A stretch of DNA of 13,479 nucleotides from Galbitalea sp036491035 (GTDB taxonomy: Bacteria > Actinomycetota > Actinomycetes > Actinomycetales > Microbacteriaceae). Below the pieces are notes generated by a model. The model was given only the letters and a program-made list of their open reading frames with translations, did no database searches and had not been told where the DNA came from. A program made the translations under genes and the position numbers. Positions 12,271 to 13,479 of the stretch are shown here, in pieces (position 1 is the first letter of the stretch; each line of letters opens with the position of its first letter). The stretch spans positions 1 to 13,479 of the forward strand of contig DASXCU010000083.1 in the NCBI GenBank assembly GCA_036491035.1, written 5' to 3'.

Positions 12271-12716
12271 CCGGCTCCCCAAAACCGGGAAACCTGCTCG
12301 GTCGAGGTTGCGGTGATAGGAACGGACAGCGGTGTCTTCAGCGCGAGCACGTTCGGGACGAGCGGAAGCGGAACGTTGGCCGTCACCGTGATCGTGACGA
12401 ATGCACGACGGGTCAGGCACGCGGATGGATTCGGCCGGCACATCACCGTCATTCGCGACGGTGACTTACCGAGGCCGAAGTCGTGCAGGGCGAAGTCGAC
12501 CGCGGTCGTCGCTCGGGTTTGTGCGCTTCCCCCGTCGGGAGCCTGGACGAAGACGCGCGCTGCCTGTCTGGACGCGCCCTCGACGGACAATGCGCCGCCC
12601 TGCAGCGCGGCCATGACCAGCACGAGGTAGACCAGTGGAATGAGGAGCAGCATCCCTGCGGTGATGAACTCGAGTGCCGCGGATCCGTCGTCAGGAGAGA
12701 GTCTCGATTGCGGCAC
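12267..12716 (-). CDS. TadE-like minor pseudopilin
   Basis: This 149-residue protein has the class III (Flp-type) signal arrangement: a short N-terminus, then GSAALEFITAGMLLLIPLVY (11-30), with Glu16 at the position conserved in TadE-like pseudopilins just after the prepilin peptidase cleavage region. A single hydrophobic helix is followed by the amphipathic EGASRQAARVFVQA (46-59). The extracellular part carries two cysteines in MCRPNPSACL (91-100), likely a disulfide. It starts at GTG 12716, chosen because GGAGG lies nine bases upstream; this overlaps the previous gene by 26 bases. It ends in an ATGA overlap with the TadG-like gene. It is expected to be processed by the Tad prepilin peptidase and to act with the neighbouring TadE-like protein; those partner genes are not in the window. 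Confidence 0.82.
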   Translation of the reverse strand: MPQSRLSPDDGSAALEFITAGMLLLIPLVYLVLVMAALQGGALSVEGASRQAARVFVQAPDGGSAQTRATTAVDFALHDFGLGKSPSRMTVMCRPNPSACLTRRAFVTITVTANVPLPLVPNVLALKTPLSVPITATSTEQVSRFWGAG

Positions 12717-13092
12717 GCCCCTGCACCTCCAGTCCGTTCGGGATCCCGATCAGTCCGATGAGCGGGAGCGGAGTCTTCACCGTGACGATGTCGGCGGGGT
12801 ATCCGTCGTAGCTGCCGCGCTCGACGGTAATGTCTCGCGCGTACCCGGGGCCGATGGCGGCGGTGATCAGGTCGCGGGTTCGGCCGATGCTGTCGCCGAT
12901 CGAGTTGTCGGCGAGCGCCCCGTATCGCGCTCCCTCCGACGCCGCATCCAGAACCGTATTGCGAATGAGCAGGGCGAGCCCCAGTTGGATGACGGACAGC
13001 GTCAGGATCGTGAGCAGCGCCCCGACGAGCACGAATTCGACCGCCACGGATCCGCGTTCGTCTCGGAGGCTAGAACCCGGTGACGCGATCAA
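12691..13092 (-). CDS. TadE-like pseudopilin
   Basis: This 133-residue protein has a TadE N-terminus: DERGSVAVEFVLVGALLTIL (11-30), with the conserved Glu19 and a single membrane helix, then LLIRNTVLDAASEGARYGA (41-59), the family's Ala/Ser/Gly-rich amphipathic helix. The rest is a small extracellular domain ending VQGRAAIETLS. The only start that keeps the charged N-terminus is TTG at 13092, with AGCAGG just upstream. It overlaps the end of the preceding short frame by 23 bases. GTG 13047 is the next option but would remove the RGS segment. The head-to-tail overlaps with both neighbours show one polycistronic tad operon read on the minus strand. Confidence 0.82.
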   Translation of the reverse strand: MIASPGSSLRDERGSVAVEFVLVGALLTILTLSVIQLGLALLIRNTVLDAASEGARYGALADNSIGDSIGRTRDLITAAIGPGYARDITVERGSYDGYPADIVTVKTPLPLIGLIGIPNGLEVQGRAAIETLS

Positions 13093-13165
13093 TGGCCTGC
13101 TGGAACACGTTGGTGAGCAGCGGCCCGGCTAGTGCCCAGATCACTATGACGAGCCCTGCCGTCAT
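13070..13165 (-). CDS. Short hydrophobic reading frame at the recombinase junction: small tad protein or 3' remnant of one
   Basis: From ATG 13165 the frame encodes 31 residues: MTAGLVIVIWALAGPLLTNV followed by FQQAIDRVTGF. It has one hydrophobic helix and an amphipathic tail. The frame stays open upstream only to about 13201, just inside the recombinase gene. Its stop overlaps the TTG start of the TadE-like gene by 23 bases, so this is probably the true upstream member of the tad operon, either a tiny Flp-type membrane protein or, more likely, the last part of a longer gene. There is no good ribosome binding site before ATG 13165, which favours a remnant. A full-length Flp pilin (with a G/E cleavage motif) is not present. 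I cannot name the parent gene. Confidence 0.45.
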   Translation of the reverse strand: MTAGLVIVIWALAGPLLTNVFQQAIDRVTGF

Positions 13166-13172
13166 GAGCGTG

Positions 13173-13185
13173 ATTGGTTCCCAAT
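13173..13185. repeat. Small dyad ATTGG-TTC-CCAAT at the recombinase / tad junction
   Basis: This 13-base dyad has perfect 5-bp arms and lies 2 bases beyond the recombinase stop and 7 bases upstream of the short frame's ATG. Large serine recombinases often lie next to their own attachment site, and such sites have partial dyad symmetry. It may therefore be part of an attachment site; unproven. Confidence 0.3.
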
Positions 13186-13187
13186 GC

Positions 13188-13479
13188 CTAGTCGCGTCCG
13201 ACTACCTCGAACGAAGCGCGCGGTCGGCCCGTGGTCACGCGAACGTAATCAATTAGGTCTCGGAGTATCTCTCTTCGTTGCGCGATCGGGATGTCGTCCC
13301 ATCGAGCAATGATGTTCGGTAGAACCAACACAGGCATCGGTCGCGCCGCACGCACCTGTACAGTCAGCAGTTCCTTCTCAAGCTCAGCCAGCCGGATGGT
13401 CTTCGGCTCCAGTTGTCGGAGATATGAGTCGCGCGGCATCTCAAGTTCGATCGCGCGTTCTCCGAGTCGATCAATCTGG
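13188..13479 (-). CDS. C-terminal fragment of a large serine recombinase (integrase), cut by the window edge
   Basis: The frame enters from the right edge and stops with TAG at 13188; 96 residues are visible. They begin QIDRLGERAIELEMPRDSY and continue with a charged helical stretch (RLAELEKELLTVQVRAA), like the coiled-coil region of large serine recombinases. They end in WDDIPIAQRREILRDLIDY and VRVTTGRPRASFEV, the usual C-terminal helix and strand of this family (Recombinase/zinc-ribbon type proteins). An ATG at 13439 is internal, not a start. The catalytic serine domain is beyond the window. The 180 bases 13201-13380 are about 57% G+C by hand count, modestly lower than the neighbouring tad genes. 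The direction of transcription is toward the tad operon, so the mobile element probably extends to the right. Identification rests on the C-terminal pattern only. Confidence 0.75.
   Translation of the reverse strand, partial: QIDRLGERAIELEMPRDSYLRQLEPKTIRLAELEKELLTVQVRAARPMPVLVLPNIIARWDDIPIAQRREILRDLIDYVRVTTGRPRASFEVVGRD

Noticed and set aside
12270..12441. Upstream extension of the TadG-like frame
   Set aside because: The added residues are hydrophilic noise overlapping the previous gene. The ATG at 12270 has a ribosome binding site and the typical 4-base overlap.
1..13479. CRISPR arrays, tRNA or rRNA genes, insertion sequences
   Set aside because: No regularly spaced direct repeats, cloverleaf sequences other than tmRNA, or transposase-like frames were seen in the window.

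Overview
The window comes from a high-GC Gram-positive genome. Gene content and protein sequences point to an actinobacterium, most likely of the family Microbacteriaceae: a prfB / ftsE / ftsX / smpB block, a mycothiol-type DinB-like protein, an actinobacterial Tad pilus locus, many GTG starts and dense packing with 4-base start/stop overlaps. The family placement is inference. Almost everything here is chromosomal housekeeping or ordinary accessory sequence. The exception is the right edge, where a recombinase enters.

Layout. (1) 1-1578, plus strand: a three-gene operon of an unrecognised protein (cut by the left edge), a small MglA/COG2229-like GTPase and a roadblock/LC7 protein, i.e. a probable GTPase switch module with its partner. 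(2) 1617-1990, minus strand: the transfer-messenger RNA gene ssrA, whose tag reads ANKSRAAYTLAA. It is enclosed by a near-perfect 21-base inverted repeat that would close the two flanks of the precursor RNA into a long stem. (3) 2183-4209, plus: two translationally coupled membrane proteins with bacterial PH (bPH2/DUF304) domains, like the YdbS/YdbT pair. (4) 4206-7987, minus: smpB, ftsX, ftsE, a small VOC-family gene and prfB. SmpB is the protein partner of the tmRNA encoded 2.2 kb away. FtsEX is the divisome ABC complex that controls peptidoglycan hydrolases. (5) 8050-9351, plus: an MFS efflux-type transporter divergent from prfB. (6) 9370-10829, minus: a PiT phosphate transporter followed by a coupled 70-residue two-helix membrane protein. 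(7) 10871-11745, minus: an unrecognised basic protein and a TIGR03086-like (DinB / maleylpyruvate isomerase fold) protein. (8) 11833-13165, minus: the 3' end of a Tad (Flp) pilus operon, with a TadG-like protein, two TadE-like pseudopilins and a short hydrophobic reading frame upstream of them. (9) 13188-13479, minus: the C-terminal end of a large serine recombinase, stopping 23 bases before that short frame. The simplest reading is that an integrated element lies to the right and has split the tad operon, but this is inference.

The strongest leads outside routine annotation are the inverted repeat enclosing ssrA, the GTPase-roadblock operon with its unknown partner, the recombinase/tad junction with a small dyad at it, and dyads placed over start regions (notably at the MFS gene). 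I found no CRISPR array, rRNA, tRNA or insertion sequence.
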